A stretch of DNA of 64,000 nucleotides from Irineochytrium annulatum (taxonomy: Eukaryota > Chytridiomycota > Chytridiomycetes > Chytridiales > Chytridiaceae). The notes under the pieces are model-generated. The model saw nothing but the letters and a program-made list of their open reading frames with translations, was not told where the DNA came from and searched no databases. Every line of letters begins with the position of its first letter. Position 1 is the stretch's first letter. The DNA lies in contig JADGJL010000005.1 of the NCBI GenBank assembly GCA_027600665.1, positions 124,001-188,000 on the forward strand, given 5' to 3'. Positions 35,788-44,459 of the stretch are shown piece after piece. The position numbers and the translations under genes were made by a program.

Positions 35788-36633
35788 TTGAAAACTTGGA
35801 CAGGTATCCTGCTGATGATTATTTTGGCGGTAGCTACGATTAGTACAACTTCGGCTGCCAGAACCATGAATGAATCGCAAAAACAGCTTAATATAGATGA
35901 TCAATCCAGCCAGACCGCAGCGGTCGAGGCTTCCAATATAGATAAATTGCATGACACGGCGAAGACAACACAGGAAGCAACCCCCGTGAAAGAGGAATAC
36001 GTTTCGGTAGCTCCAGAGAATGAGAATGTCAGATTATACCCTATGAAAGTTGAGGGTTCGGGATATATATATAACGGAATGATTTTGGAAGTGGACGGCA
36101 AGACAAGAGAATTTAGTGATTGGCAAGGAGAAGGCGGGTCTTACAAACCCGAAGTGCACGAGCTGGATCTGAATGGAGACGGACAGAAAGAGATCGTTGT
36201 TCTGTACACGGAAGGGCATGGAACAGGTATTTATTTGGGACAAGCACGTATCATTAATCCGGTAACGCTCGAAGAGATGAAGATGCAATCTCTGGATGAG
36301 ATTACGAAACAGCATGTGAAGTCAAAAGTTACGGTTCGATCAGACCAAGTGGATGTGGATGTCGCCGTTGATGGCGTTCAAGCAGAACCTTTACGGATCG
36401 AGGAAGATACGAGTGGCGGCGTTTATAACAAAGAGTTGGGATTCGGTGGAGTAACCTATTACAGTGTGGAGGATGGCCGACTTGTCGTATCAGCAGCAGG
36501 ATCTTATGGTGCGGCTTTATATGCGGGTGATCTGACATTCGCTTACGCTTATCAAGATGGTGAGTGGAAGGCGGTAGATTTGAATTACAGCATGGAAGTG
36601 TATGAAGAAGAATATTATGAATCCTTTGATTGA
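35788..36633 (+). CDS. Secreted protein of unknown function with Ca-binding-like repeat
   Basis: 281 residues starting at a TTG that follows AAAGGAG by 9 nt. That start gives an immediate signal peptide (KTWTGILLMIILAVATISTTSA); an earlier in-frame codon would add 20 charged residues before it. The mature part has an acidic S/T/E linker (about 25-75) and a domain with LDLNGDGQKEIVVLYTEGHG, an EF-hand/FG-GAP-like calcium loop, plus a C-terminal beta-rich region. Function unknown; it probably acts at the cell surface. Confidence 0.72.
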   Translation: MKTWTGILLMIILAVATISTTSAARTMNESQKQLNIDDQSSQTAAVEASNIDKLHDTAKTTQEATPVKEEYVSVAPENENVRLYPMKVEGSGYIYNGMILEVDGKTREFSDWQGEGGSYKPEVHELDLNGDGQKEIVVLYTEGHGTGIYLGQARIINPVTLEEMKMQSLDEITKQHVKSKVTVRSDQVDVDVAVDGVQAEPLRIEEDTSGGVYNKELGFGGVTYYSVEDGRLVVSAAGSYGAALYAGDLTFAYAYQDGEWKAVDLNYSMEVYEEEYYESFD

Positions 36634-36748
36634 TAACATCGTGTTGATAACGTAGTGCAGCGGGAATTTGGAAGTTCTCGAATGTGAAATTAGTGAGCGT
36701 CTGAACAGAATATCCCTTATCTGCGTTTGCAGACAGTGGGAAACAGGG

Positions 36749-36786
36749 CGAGGCTGAAAAAAATTGGGACATACTGCCTCGTTTTT
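36749..36786 (+). terminator. Weak terminator
   Basis: CGAGGC / GCCTCG stem, 21-nt loop, then T5, 116 nt after the preceding gene. Confidence 0.55.
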
Positions 36787-36832
36787 GTGCTGCCTACAGA
36801 TAGGAACTTTGTACTAAAAATGCAGTAAACAA

Positions 36833-36860
36833 TTGACATTATCACTTTAGTGGTTTAAAT
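36833..36860 (+). promoter_or_regulatory. Vegetative-type promoter
   Basis: TTGACA at 36833-36838, 16 nt, then TTAAAT at 36855-36860 as a -10, about 35 nt before the ribosome site of the next gene. Confidence 0.5.
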
Positions 36861-36901
36861 GTATAAAGGACAAATCATTTTAACGTTCAGGAGGGATTTT
36901 G

Positions 36902-37609
36902 ATGAAGAAGAAGGTTGTACTAGGTTTGATGGTAGGCACATTAACGCTTGGGATCGGGACGGGTGCGCTCGCAGCAACAGGGTTGGAGCAGATTAAAGCC
37001 TATCTAAACAGCAAGATTACGCTAAAAATGGATGGTGCCACGGTGACAGCCAAAGATGCCAATGGTAAAACGGTGTTGCCTATCACTTACAACGGAACAA
37101 CTTATTTGCCTGTGCGTGCTGTGGGATCATTGCTTGGGACAGAGATCACGTATGACAGTGCAACTTCATCCGTCCTGATTGGCGGAACAAATGGATCTGC
37201 GCCCGTAACGAGCGGAAAAGTAACGCTGAGTGCACTTGGAACATCCGTACTGGGATCTACCGCTTGGCACACCAAAGATCCTAAGGATACCACATATAAA
37301 GGCAAGGATTACAAGGATGTTTATCTGCATAATGATCCTAAGAAACAGGGGGATGATATCCAGATTAATACGGATAAAAAGTATTCTTCTCTACACTTGG
37401 AACTTGCCGCGCTAACAGGAAATCAGGAGATTCATATCTATGATCAGGATCTCGCGACACTCAAAAAGTTCAATATCACTCCAGAAAGCGGTATGATGAG
37501 TCTGGATGTGGATGTTAAAGGTACAGACGCTGTCTATGTAGAGATTGTATCTGAAGATCCGGGTTCGGCTCTGTTTGTACCGCTCACAACATCGTATCTG
37601 ACGAAGTAA
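36902..37609 (+). CDS. Secreted protein with copper amine oxidase N-terminal-like stalk domain
   Basis: 235 residues. Signal peptide (KKKVVLGLMVGTLTLGIGTG, cleaved near ALAA), then a stalk domain of the copper amine oxidase N-terminal type (about 30-90: LKMDGATVTAKDANGKTVLP, TYLPVRAVGSLLG, EITYDSATSSVLI), a domain common in surface proteins of Paenibacillus and Clostridia. The C-terminal 130 residues look like a beta-sandwich that may bind polysaccharide or peptidoglycan (NPCBM-like), which is a guess. ATG 36902 with AGGAGGGA upstream. Its original terminator is split by an inserted element (37681-37846). Confidence 0.78.
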   Translation: MKKKVVLGLMVGTLTLGIGTGALAATGLEQIKAYLNSKITLKMDGATVTAKDANGKTVLPITYNGTTYLPVRAVGSLLGTEITYDSATSSVLIGGTNGSAPVTSGKVTLSALGTSVLGSTAWHTKDPKDTTYKGKDYKDVYLHNDPKKQGDDIQINTDKKYSSLHLELAALTGNQEIHIYDQDLATLKKFNITPESGMMSLDVDVKGTDAVYVEIVSEDPGSALFVPLTTSYLTK

Positions 37610-37665
37610 AACACAATCTGCAAGTTTGCCACCTTACAGAAAGGGCAAGGCAAGCATACACATAA

Positions 37666-37899
37666 AAAAACGATGATTCACTAGGGCGTGTCTGAAAACT
37701 CCGAAGGACGCAGATTTTGGCGATTTTTCGTTCCAAGCAAGGAGATTTTCCGCAGGCGTGCCGGGGCACGTCAAGGGAAAGTGAAGCAGCAGGGGGCGAA
37801 AAGGCGGTAAAAGATGCACTTCAGTGAGTTTTGAGACACGTCCTAGGCAATCCCTGAACCGTATCCGGTATTCAGAGTTGCCTGGTGAACATCGTTTTT
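37666..37899 (+). terminator. Terminator hairpin split by MITE insertion
   Basis: Left arm AAAAACGATGATTCA (37666-37680) and right arm TGAACATCGTTTTT (37885-37898) are complementary, and the sequence just after the element (AGGCAA..CTGAA) pairs with TTCAG..TTGCCT at about 37870-37882. The insertion sits within the left arm. Confidence 0.65.
37681..37846. mobile_element. 158-bp MITE with 4-bp CTAG duplication
   Basis: Terminal inverted repeats GGCGTGTCTGAAAACTC (37685-37701) and GAGTTTTGAGACACGTC (37826-37842), 15 of 17 matching, bounded on both sides by CTAG (37681-37684 and 37843-37846). No coding capacity. It must have moved with a transposase from elsewhere in the genome. Confidence 0.8.
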
Positions 37900-37937
37900 A
37901 TTTTCGATTCAAGCCGGATTGTACAGCTTAAGCGCGA

Positions 37938-38912
37938 TTAACGAATGACGGTATCCAGTGGTTTCAGATTCGCTTCAATCTCAGCGCGGCGTCCTTCGAG
38001 GAATGGAGGCAGCGCCAATGATTCTCCCAGATGCTCCATTTCTTCGTCTGTATCAAATCCCGGACCATCGGTTGCAAGCTCGAACAGAATCCCGTTTGCT
38101 TCACGGAAATACAGGGAGCGGAAGTAGAAACGATCTACAAAACCGGAGTTAGGGAATTGGAAGTTATGAACCCGTTCCACCCATTGTTTCAGTTCTTCTT
38201 CATTGTCCACGCGGAATGCAACATGGTGTACGCTGCCACGTCCTGGACGTTCTTGGGCAAGGTCATTACGTTCCTCAACATGCACCTCGGAGCCGCTACC
38301 ACCCTCACCGGATTCAAAAACGAGTACATCAGGCTGACCAGGAGTGAAGGCAGGATAACTTCCTTTCGCTCTGAAACCAAGCAGTTCGGTCAGAACCGGA
38401 GCGGTAAGGGAAGCATCTTTTACCGTAAGATGGATGGGACCAAGACCTATAATGCCATATTCAGCATGCACAGGGCTCTGATCCCATGGTTTACCTCCAG
38501 CAACACCTGCATTGTTTTCATCCGAGACCAGAATCAGACGTTGTCCTTCAAAGTCTGTGAACGAGAGCGTGGCACGACCACCGCGTTCCACAATCTCTCC
38601 ATGCGGAACTTCGAATTCGTCAAAACGTTGCTGCCAGTACGTAAGTGCCGCATCATTTGGAACGCGCAGTGATGTTGCCGAGATGCTGTTCACACCTTCA
38701 CGAGTCTGTCCAGCCATCGGAATCTCGAAGAAGGTAAGTTCTGTACCTGGATTGCCTTTCTCATCGCCATAGAAGAGATGGTAGACGGACACGTCATCCT
38801 GGTTGACTGTTTTTTTGATCAGGCGCAGACCCATGACATTGGTGTAGAAACGATAGTTCTGATCGGCATGTGCTGTTAGCGCGGATACGTGGTGAAGTCC
38901 TTTGATTTGCAT
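37938..38912 (-). CDS. Ring-cleaving dioxygenase (VOC/glyoxalase fold, MhqO-like)
   Basis: 324 residues made of two vicinal-oxygen-chelate modules: KGLHHVSALTAHADQNYRFYTNVMGLRLI at the start (about 3-30) and IHLTVKDASLTAPVLTELLGF in the second half (about 155-175), each beginning with a metal histidine. A C-terminal glutamate in GILFELATDGPGFD is the third ligand type. It matches the MhqO/YkcA/YdfO group of Bacillus, which respond to quinones and diamide and are thought to open aromatic rings. Start ATG 38912 with AGGAGG upstream. A 12-bp palindrome overlaps the leader. Physiological substrate unknown. Confidence 0.87.
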   Translation of the reverse strand: MQIKGLHHVSALTAHADQNYRFYTNVMGLRLIKKTVNQDDVSVYHLFYGDEKGNPGTELTFFEIPMAGQTREGVNSISATSLRVPNDAALTYWQQRFDEFEVPHGEIVERGGRATLSFTDFEGQRLILVSDENNAGVAGGKPWDQSPVHAEYGIIGLGPIHLTVKDASLTAPVLTELLGFRAKGSYPAFTPGQPDVLVFESGEGGSGSEVHVEERNDLAQERPGRGSVHHVAFRVDNEEELKQWVERVHNFQFPNSGFVDRFYFRSLYFREANGILFELATDGPGFDTDEEMEHLGESLALPPFLEGRRAEIEANLKPLDTVIR

Positions 38913-38926
38913 AATTATTCCTCCTA

Positions 38927-38938
38927 GTTCAATTGAAC
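38927..38938. promoter_or_regulatory. Operator-like palindrome upstream of dioxygenase
   Basis: Perfect palindrome GTTCAATTGAAC placed just upstream of the ribosome site. Genes of this type are often repressed by MarR/DUF24 proteins that bind such palindromes; no regulator gene is adjacent. Confidence 0.4.
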
Positions 38939-39153
38939 AAATTTTGAGTTTATTTAAAATGATTTCCGTTTAAGAAAGTTACTAACTTTTCGTTTGGTTC
39001 GGTTCTGGATTTATCTTAACATAAAGATATTTAAATTACAATGCTTATTTAGAATTCCAACTGGACAGCTCTTTCATTCAATGGCAAAATGAAAAAGTTA
39101 ACATTAAAGAGAGATAATGTAGCTAAGATGTTCGCAAAGGAGAGAAGAGATGC

Positions 39154-39915
39154 ATGGCGTATCCACCATGGCTGGACCCTTATGATGCAGAGCCGTTTAT
39201 CCTGTTCTCCACTTCACATATCGTAACCATTAGCTTAATTGCATTAATTATTATGCTATTGTTTTTGCTTCGACACCGTCTTCGATCTTGGTCAGAAGGG
39301 GCCCGCCGCAAACTGCGGATTGTTCTGGCCTGTATCATGTTTACCTGTGAAATCGTGCTGCAAATCTGGTATGTGTACGGCGACGTATGGAGCCTGCAGA
39401 CATCACTGCCACTCGAATTATGCAGTCTGTCTCTGCTATTATCGGCATTGTTACTACTGACACGCAGTCGACTGTTACATTCTGCGCTGCTGTTTGCAGG
39501 CATTGCTGGAGCCCTTATGGCGATCCTGACTCCTAATCTGGGTTATGCTTATGCGCATTTTCGATTCATTCAATTTTTCGTCGCTCATGCCTATATCATT
39601 CTGGCTTTACTATACATGACCTGGGTGGAGCAGCTGCGACCTAGCTGGAGATCTGTAGCAGGTTCCATGATATTTGTGAATGTGGCAGCACTCATTGTAT
39701 ACGTTGTAGATGTTTTGCTTGACGCAAATTACATGTTTTTGAGATACAAACCGAGTACACCCTCAGTGCTTGATATGTTAGGTCCGTATCCCATGTACAT
39801 CCTTGGGGAAGAGATGCTTGCGCTAGTCTTGTTTTCGCTGATGTACGTCTTGTTCTTTGCCATTCCAGACCGAATGAAGGATCGTGTGAAAAAGAATAAA
39901 AGCTCCGCGATATAG
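39154..39915 (+). CDS. YwaF family (TIGR02206) integral membrane protein
   Basis: 253 residues with seven predicted membrane helices and typical family segments: FILFSTSHIVTI near the N-terminus, SLPLELCSLSLLL mid-protein, and FIQFFVAHAYIILALLYM. Family members are conserved in Firmicutes but have no established function. ATG 39154 with a GGAGAGAAGAG site. Single gene, convergent with the SDR gene, with a terminator between. Confidence 0.85.
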   Translation: MAYPPWLDPYDAEPFILFSTSHIVTISLIALIIMLLFLLRHRLRSWSEGARRKLRIVLACIMFTCEIVLQIWYVYGDVWSLQTSLPLELCSLSLLLSALLLLTRSRLLHSALLFAGIAGALMAILTPNLGYAYAHFRFIQFFVAHAYIILALLYMTWVEQLRPSWRSVAGSMIFVNVAALIVYVVDVLLDANYMFLRYKPSTPSVLDMLGPYPMYILGEEMLALVLFSLMYVLFFAIPDRMKDRVKKNKSSAI

Positions 39916-39967
39916 GGATAATCCTTGTAGTTGCATCTGCACCGAATTATAAACTTCCTATACATGA

Positions 39968-40013
39968 AATATCCCGCAGTAATCTGACCGGATCAGATCG
40001 CTTGCGGGATATT
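39968..40013. terminator. Terminator between ywaF-type and SDR genes
   Basis: AATATCCCGCA / TGCGGGATATT 11-bp stem with an inner ATCTGA/TCAGAT hairpin. Confidence 0.8.
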
Positions 40014-40054
40014 TGGGCGTTGTCCCTGAATTGGGCCAACGTATATGGATATGT

Positions 40055-40849
40055 TTATCCACGGAGCAGAGATTCCGCACCATCCACGTAGATTCGTGTA
40101 CCTGTAACATGAGAGGCTTCATCAGAAGCAAGGAACAGAACGAGGTTAGCGACTTGCTTCGATGTTCCAGGTTCGCCCTTAAGCGGATGTTCATGACCCT
40201 CAGGGAATTCAACTGGAATCTGTACTTCTTTCAGATCATCGGACGGGTAGGTGTTATCATCAATGTTGGTATCGATGGCACCTGGGCAGACGGCATTAAC
40301 ACGGATCTTATAACGAGCTAGCTCCAATGCAGCCATCTTCGTAAATGCAGTTTGTCCTGCTTTGCTGGAAGCGTATGCAGAGAATCCGATTCCTGAGAAA
40401 ACCCGGTTACCGTTGATGGAACTGGTGATTATGATGCTGCCACCATGTTCTTTCAGATGAGGGATGGCATATTTGACGGTTGCGAAGGTTCCGCGCATGT
40501 TGATCTCCATCGTCTGGTCCCAGTCCTCCATTTCCATCGTTTCAATCGGAGCCATCGTTCCGTTGATGCCGGCATTCGCAAATATGATATCCAGCTTGCC
40601 CGCTTCAGCCGCAGCCTGATTGATCGCCTTCTGCACTTGGTCCGGTTTGGAGATATCACATTCGATCACATACGCTTCTCCGCCAGCCTTTTCAATCGTC
40701 TGTTTGGTTTCCTCTGCAGTTTCCGGTGTACGATCCAGCATGTATACTTTGGCTCCATGCTCGGCGAATCGAATGGCGGTAGCTTGCCCAATACCCGACC
40801 CACCTCCAGTTACTATTGCAACTTTGCCTTCCAAACGTTGTTCAGTCAT
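40055..40849 (-). CDS. Short-chain dehydrogenase/reductase
   Basis: 264 residues of classical SDR type. Cofactor motif T-G-G-G-S-G-I-G at about 14-21, NAG in FANAGINGTM, active-site serine region TSSINGN and catalytic YASSK (Y-x3-K). The residue after the second beta-strand (MLDRTPE) points to NAD rather than NADP, a weak inference. Reaction: oxidation or reduction of an unknown alcohol/ketone. ATG 40849 with GGAGGGATCAGAG upstream. Single gene. Confidence 0.9.
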   Translation of the reverse strand: MTEQRLEGKVAIVTGGGSGIGQATAIRFAEHGAKVYMLDRTPETAEETKQTIEKAGGEAYVIECDISKPDQVQKAINQAAAEAGKLDIIFANAGINGTMAPIETMEMEDWDQTMEINMRGTFATVKYAIPHLKEHGGSIIITSSINGNRVFSGIGFSAYASSKAGQTAFTKMAALELARYKIRVNAVCPGAIDTNIDDNTYPSDDLKEVQIPVEFPEGHEHPLKGEPGTSKQVANLVLFLASDEASHVTGTRIYVDGAESLLRG

Positions 40850-40938
40850 CTCTGATCCCTCCATGAGTTAGAATATCGTTGTACCTTCTACTTCTACATA
40901 CCCGGCTCAAGACTGGTGAATCAATATGTGTCCATATC

Positions 40939-40972
40939 AAAAAAACAGGACCGCAAGGCGGCCCTGTCCTGT
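40939..40972 (-). terminator. Terminator after yqkE-type gene
   Basis: ACAGGAC / GTCCTGT stem with inner CCGC/GCGG; the minus strand reads into T7. Confidence 0.75.
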
Positions 40973-41057
40973 GAGCAGATCGGCTTTATGATCTGTCGGC
41001 TTGCAATATTATTTTGGCATGTGGGAGGTAGTAGACACCCTCAGATCATGCCCTGGC

Positions 41058-41321
41058 TTACTTATGTTTCTTCCAGTCCATCGCGCTGTTATTCAGCAGA
41101 TATTCGAAGTCGTTATCCCGGCGCTTCTGTTCCGCTTGGCGAGCTTCTTCTGCTTGCTGGCGTTCCTTCTCTTTAAGTGCCGCCTGGGCAGCCTTCGCCT
41201 CATCTGCCTGAGCTTTCAGCTTCTCCAGCACATCACTGCTAAGCAGATCTTTCAGTGTTGTGGGTTTATCCTGTGCTACTGCCGCTTTGGGAGCAGGAGT
41301 GCGTTTCTTGGATTTTGCCAT
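41058..41321 (-). CDS. YqkE family (DUF3886) small charged protein
   Basis: 87 residues, very rich in Lys, Glu, Ala and Gln, with a long predicted coiled coil (VLEKLKAQADEAKAAQAALK, then the E/Q/R-rich stretch) and the conserved C-terminus FEYLLNNSAMDWKKHK. It matches the DUF3886 family of Bacillus YqkE, whose function is unknown. ATG 41321 with AAAGGAG upstream; the earlier in-frame ATG lies in front of that site. Single gene. Confidence 0.85.
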   Translation of the reverse strand: MAKSKKRTPAPKAAVAQDKPTTLKDLLSSDVLEKLKAQADEAKAAQAALKEKERQQAEEARQAEQKRRDNDFEYLLNNSAMDWKKHK

Positions 41322-41521
41322 AGGAAAATCTCCTTTCAAAACATGAATCAGGTTCCATTTATCGTACAGTAGTCATAGTATATCAGGTTCCCGTAAAGCA
41401 TTCCATGAATCTGCGGAACAAAAGCAGGAAAATGAGGGTTGCATGGCGAATGAATTCGGGTATAAAATCATATACTATTACCGATACTGCGACTATTCCC
41501 TGGAGAAAGGAGTCGTTGTTC

Positions 41522-41632
41522 GTGGAAGTAAACCGTGGTTTACTGAAAGGGCTTGCATGGGGTGTTGCCTTTAGCTGCCCGTTATGGATTGCGATTATCG
41601 GCTGGTTACGTTTGATGGGATGGATGTATTGA
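41522..41632 (+). CDS. 36-residue single-pass membrane microprotein
   Basis: GTG start at 41522 placed 9 nt after GAAAGGAG (41504-41511). The peptide has a short polar N-terminus (VEVNRGLLKG) and one hydrophobic helix (LAWGVAFSCPLWIAIIGWL). A terminator follows at 41702. The TTG at 41516 is an alternative start. Small membrane proteins of this kind are usually missed in annotation; function unknown. Confidence 0.55.
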   Translation: MEVNRGLLKGLAWGVAFSCPLWIAIIGWLRLMGWMY

Positions 41633-41701
41633 GGATGATGCCGGAAGAGGTCATTTTATATAAAGTCAGATATGTAACCGCTATCATTAATATTATTAAA
41701 T

Positions 41702-41740
41702 AAAGCTCTGCCTTGTGACATTCGCACAGGACAGAGCTTT
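41702..41740. terminator. Bidirectional terminator
   Basis: AAAGCTCTG / CAGAGCTTT stem with inner CCTTGTG/CGCACAGG pairing, T4 after it, between the microprotein gene and the convergent peptidyl-prolyl isomerase gene. Confidence 0.8.
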
Positions 41741-41805
41741 TGTTTGTTCAGACTTCATTAACAAGTCATAACCATGGATTATCATCCGTTTGGCAAGGAT
41801 GTTAA

Positions 41806-42456
41806 TTAAGGCATTTTTACCGGTTCTGGATATTCCAGACCGTGGGTATCTACCGTAACTTTTTTCATAACTTGATCCTTAACGGGTTTGTCACCTTCAC
41901 CTATTTCCTGAGCTGCAATTCCATCAACAACTTCCATGCCTTCAGTAACCTTGCCAAAGGTGGCATATGAATTATCCAGGTAATCCGCATCTGCTAACAT
42001 GATGAAAAATTGGGAGCCTGCAGAATCCAGATTATCCGATTTACGTGCCATCGAAATGATTCCCCGAGTATGATTCAGGTGATTTTTGTGACCATTGGAA
42101 GTGAACTCCCCTTTGATTGTATAACCTGGGCCGCCCGAACCGTTGCCCTCTGGATCTCCACCCTGAATCATGAAGCCCGGAATGACCCGGTGAAAGATCA
42201 GGCCGTCATAGAACCCTTTATTGGCAAGGGAGATGAAGTTATACACTGTGTTGGGCGCAATCTCCGGATAGAGCTCAATAACGATCTTTTGACCATCCTG
42301 CATCTCAATAGTTGCCACAGGGTTTGGACCTTCAGGTGCGGCTGGCACCGGCGTTTGCTCGGCACTGGACGCAGGGCGCCCGCAACCACTAATGACGATA
42401 AGCAGCATCGCAAGAACGAGCGATACTGCGGTTGTTTTTTTCCACCGTAAAGACAT
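41806..42456 (-). CDS. Peptidyl-prolyl cis-trans isomerase lipoprotein (cyclophilin)
   Basis: 216 residues. Lipoprotein signal peptide with lipobox V-I-S-G-C at about residues 21-25, a proline-rich linker, then a cyclophilin domain: GLIFHRVIPGFMIQGGDPEGNG, SMARKSDNLDSAGSQFFIML and TFGKVTEGMEVVD (landmarks for the catalytic Arg and Phe region). It would help fold secreted proteins at the outer face of the membrane. ATG 42456 with GGAGG upstream. Single gene, divergent from the MFS gene. Confidence 0.92.
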   Translation of the reverse strand: MSLRWKKTTAVSLVLAMLLIVISGCGRPASSAEQTPVPAAPEGPNPVATIEMQDGQKIVIELYPEIAPNTVYNFISLANKGFYDGLIFHRVIPGFMIQGGDPEGNGSGGPGYTIKGEFTSNGHKNHLNHTRGIISMARKSDNLDSAGSQFFIMLADADYLDNSYATFGKVTEGMEVVDGIAAQEIGEGDKPVKDQVMKKVTVDTHGLEYPEPVKMP

Positions 42457-42712
42457 GAAAACGTTCCTCCTTGCATCTCTGCATGATATATTTTCTCCAA
42501 ATCGTATTTGGATATTTACCCAACTATCATACCGTTTTTGTGGACAGAATGGCAATGTAATACGTGTAGTTGTGGTGAACAAGGGATGGCCTTCATGGAA
42601 TGATGGGTGTAAAATAAGGAAAATGCTTCCGCATCGGGGACGTACGGGTCTGTTCCGTCCGCTCCAATATACGGCAGTCCCGGCGTCAGTAACGGAAAGG
42701 ACGTGCGGGTAT

Positions 42713-43927
42713 ATGAACTTCTCGTGGAAGCGAAATCTCATCATATTATGGATTGGTGTATTTTTTTGCAGCACGGCGTATTCGATCTCAATTCCATTTC
42801 TACCCCTGTTTCTAAGTGCTGACTTGGGGGTTCGTGATCACCTGGAGTTATGGTCGGGACTTGCCTTCGGCATTACGTTTCTCGCGAGTGCGCTCGTGTC
42901 TCCGTTCTGGGGTTCGCTGGCTGATAAATACGGGCGCAAACCTATGCTCATCCGGTCAGGATACAGCCTTGCCGTCTTGTATCTTATCAATTATTTCGTG
43001 CAGGACCCCTATTCGCTAATTGTTGTTCGATTGTTTCAGGGTCTGCTTGCAGGGTTTGTTCCAGCAGCAATTGCCCTGGTAGGCACCAATACACCTGAGG
43101 AGAAGACCGGTTATGCACTGGGTATTATGTCTACTGCTGGAGCCACTGGCGGTATTATTGGACCGTTAATTGGTGGCGTGGTGAGTCACTATTACGGCAA
43201 CCGGAATGCATTTTTGTTTTCGGCAATTGTTGTATTGGTATCAGCTATTATTGCAACCTTTTGGGTAAAAGAAGAGAACTTCAACCGAAATAAAGCTCGT
43301 TCCCATGTCATGGATGACATTCGTGAAGCGAGAGCGAATCGTGTGTTTATGACGGTGCTTGGCATGATGGGCATATGTACGTTCTCCGTTATGATTCTGG
43401 AGCCACTTTTGACGGTCTATGTGATGGAAATGGGTGTTCAGCCTGATCGTGCCTCACTTAGCTCAGGTATTATTTTCTCGGCGGTGGGGGTAGCAACAGT
43501 TATTATGGCACCGCGTTGGGGCAAGATTGGTACAAGGATCGGATACGGTAAAGTGCTGATCATTGGACTGGTTGGCGGGGCTGTAGGCAATCTTCTACAG
43601 TTCTTTACAACAGGTTATATCGCATTTGGCATTTTGCGATTCGTGTATGGTCTATTCTTTGCAGCTGTATTTCCGGCCATTAACGCCATGATTGTGCAGG
43701 CTACCGCATCAAGTTTCAGGGGAAGGGCTTTTAGTCTGAACCAGTCCGCTGCCCAGATCGGGACGATGGCGGGACCAATTATTGGTGGCGTTCTCGGTGG
43801 CTGGTTGCCAATACGCTGGATATTTATCATTAATGGACTTGCGCTGATCATCACTGCGATTGTAGCAAAGTGGTCGGGATTGGATCACAAACTGCCTGGA
43901 ACAGGCAAGATTTCCGCTAAGCGGTGA
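42713..43927 (+). CDS. MFS efflux transporter
   Basis: 404 residues, twelve predicted helices. MFS motif A in GSLADKYGRKPM between helices 2 and 3, motif C-like GGIIGPLIGGVVSHYYG in helix 5, typical of drug:H+ antiporters (MdtG-like). Start taken as ATG 42713, after GGAAAGG about 12 nt upstream; the in-frame sequence before it overlaps the divergent isomerase leader and lacks membrane character. Substrate unknown. Terminator at 43972. Confidence 0.9.
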   Translation: MNFSWKRNLIILWIGVFFCSTAYSISIPFLPLFLSADLGVRDHLELWSGLAFGITFLASALVSPFWGSLADKYGRKPMLIRSGYSLAVLYLINYFVQDPYSLIVVRLFQGLLAGFVPAAIALVGTNTPEEKTGYALGIMSTAGATGGIIGPLIGGVVSHYYGNRNAFLFSAIVVLVSAIIATFWVKEENFNRNKARSHVMDDIREARANRVFMTVLGMMGICTFSVMILEPLLTVYVMEMGVQPDRASLSSGIIFSAVGVATVIMAPRWGKIGTRIGYGKVLIIGLVGGAVGNLLQFFTTGYIAFGILRFVYGLFFAAVFPAINAMIVQATASSFRGRAFSLNQSAAQIGTMAGPIIGGVLGGWLPIRWIFIINGLALIITAIVAKWSGLDHKLPGTGKISAKR

Positions 43928-43971
43928 TACTGAATTGCAAAGAGAAATTGAACTTACAGGTAACGAAACGA

Positions 43972-44010
43972 AAAAAGATGACGCTGTGGAATTACAGACG
44001 TCATCTTTTT
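43972..44010. terminator. Terminator after MFS gene
   Basis: 12-bp perfect stem AAAAAGATGACG / CGTCATCTTTTT with 15-nt loop, T-rich on both strands. Confidence 0.88.
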
Positions 44011-44059
44011 TAAGTCTACTATGGATCTATATAAGTTGAACTAATTTTTACACGAGAAC

Positions 44060-44209
44060 GTAGAGGGCAGAAATAATCTGAAGAAACGGAGTGCTCGCCT
44101 TTATACCCGGATTATTACCTTTGAAAAGAGAATCAAAAAATCTGGGGATAACAGCGATCAGAAGGTTATTCTGTCATCGGAGTGGCAAGTGTAATACTTT
44201 ATAGTTCAA
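44060..44209. repeat. Dispersed hairpin repeat, copy B
   Basis: About 150 bp matching copy A (14092-14251) in inverse orientation, with the same order of blocks: CTGAAGAAACGGAGTG, CTCGCCTTTATACCCGGATT, GGGGATAACAGCGATCAGAAG and a terminal GTAATACTTTATAGTTCAA. The central hairpin is less perfect than in copy A (ACCCGGATT vs AATCTGGGG). Non-coding. Confidence 0.72.
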
Positions 44210-44225
44210 TTTTTATAGGAAGGCT

Positions 44226-44420
44226 TTATTGACCATCCGAAGAGGGCTTGCGAGAAGCCTTCTCTTTAGGAATGGCATGCTCCACCGCATCACGTTGATC
44301 CTCATCCTCAAGTGCTTCGGGGAAGGAATCCTCAGTGAACAGTCCGAAGTCCGGGTCAATATCCCTTTCGGTCACAAGATTATCCGGTTCATGCGTATGT
44401 TTGTCGCGGTCTTCTTTCAT
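44226..44420 (-). CDS. Small acidic hypothetical protein
   Basis: 64 residues, strongly acidic and hydrophilic (EDRDKHTHEPDNL, DEDQRDAVEH), no membrane segment, likely disordered. ATG 44420 with GAGGAGGTG 8 nt upstream. It is third in a run of three small minus-strand genes (45112 to 44226). No family recognised. Confidence 0.65.
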   Translation of the reverse strand: MKEDRDKHTHEPDNLVTERDIDPDFGLFTEDSFPEALEDEDQRDAVEHAIPKEKASRKPSSDGQ

Positions 44421-44459
44421 CGTGTATGCACCTCCTCATTCAGGATGTCATAACTGCCG

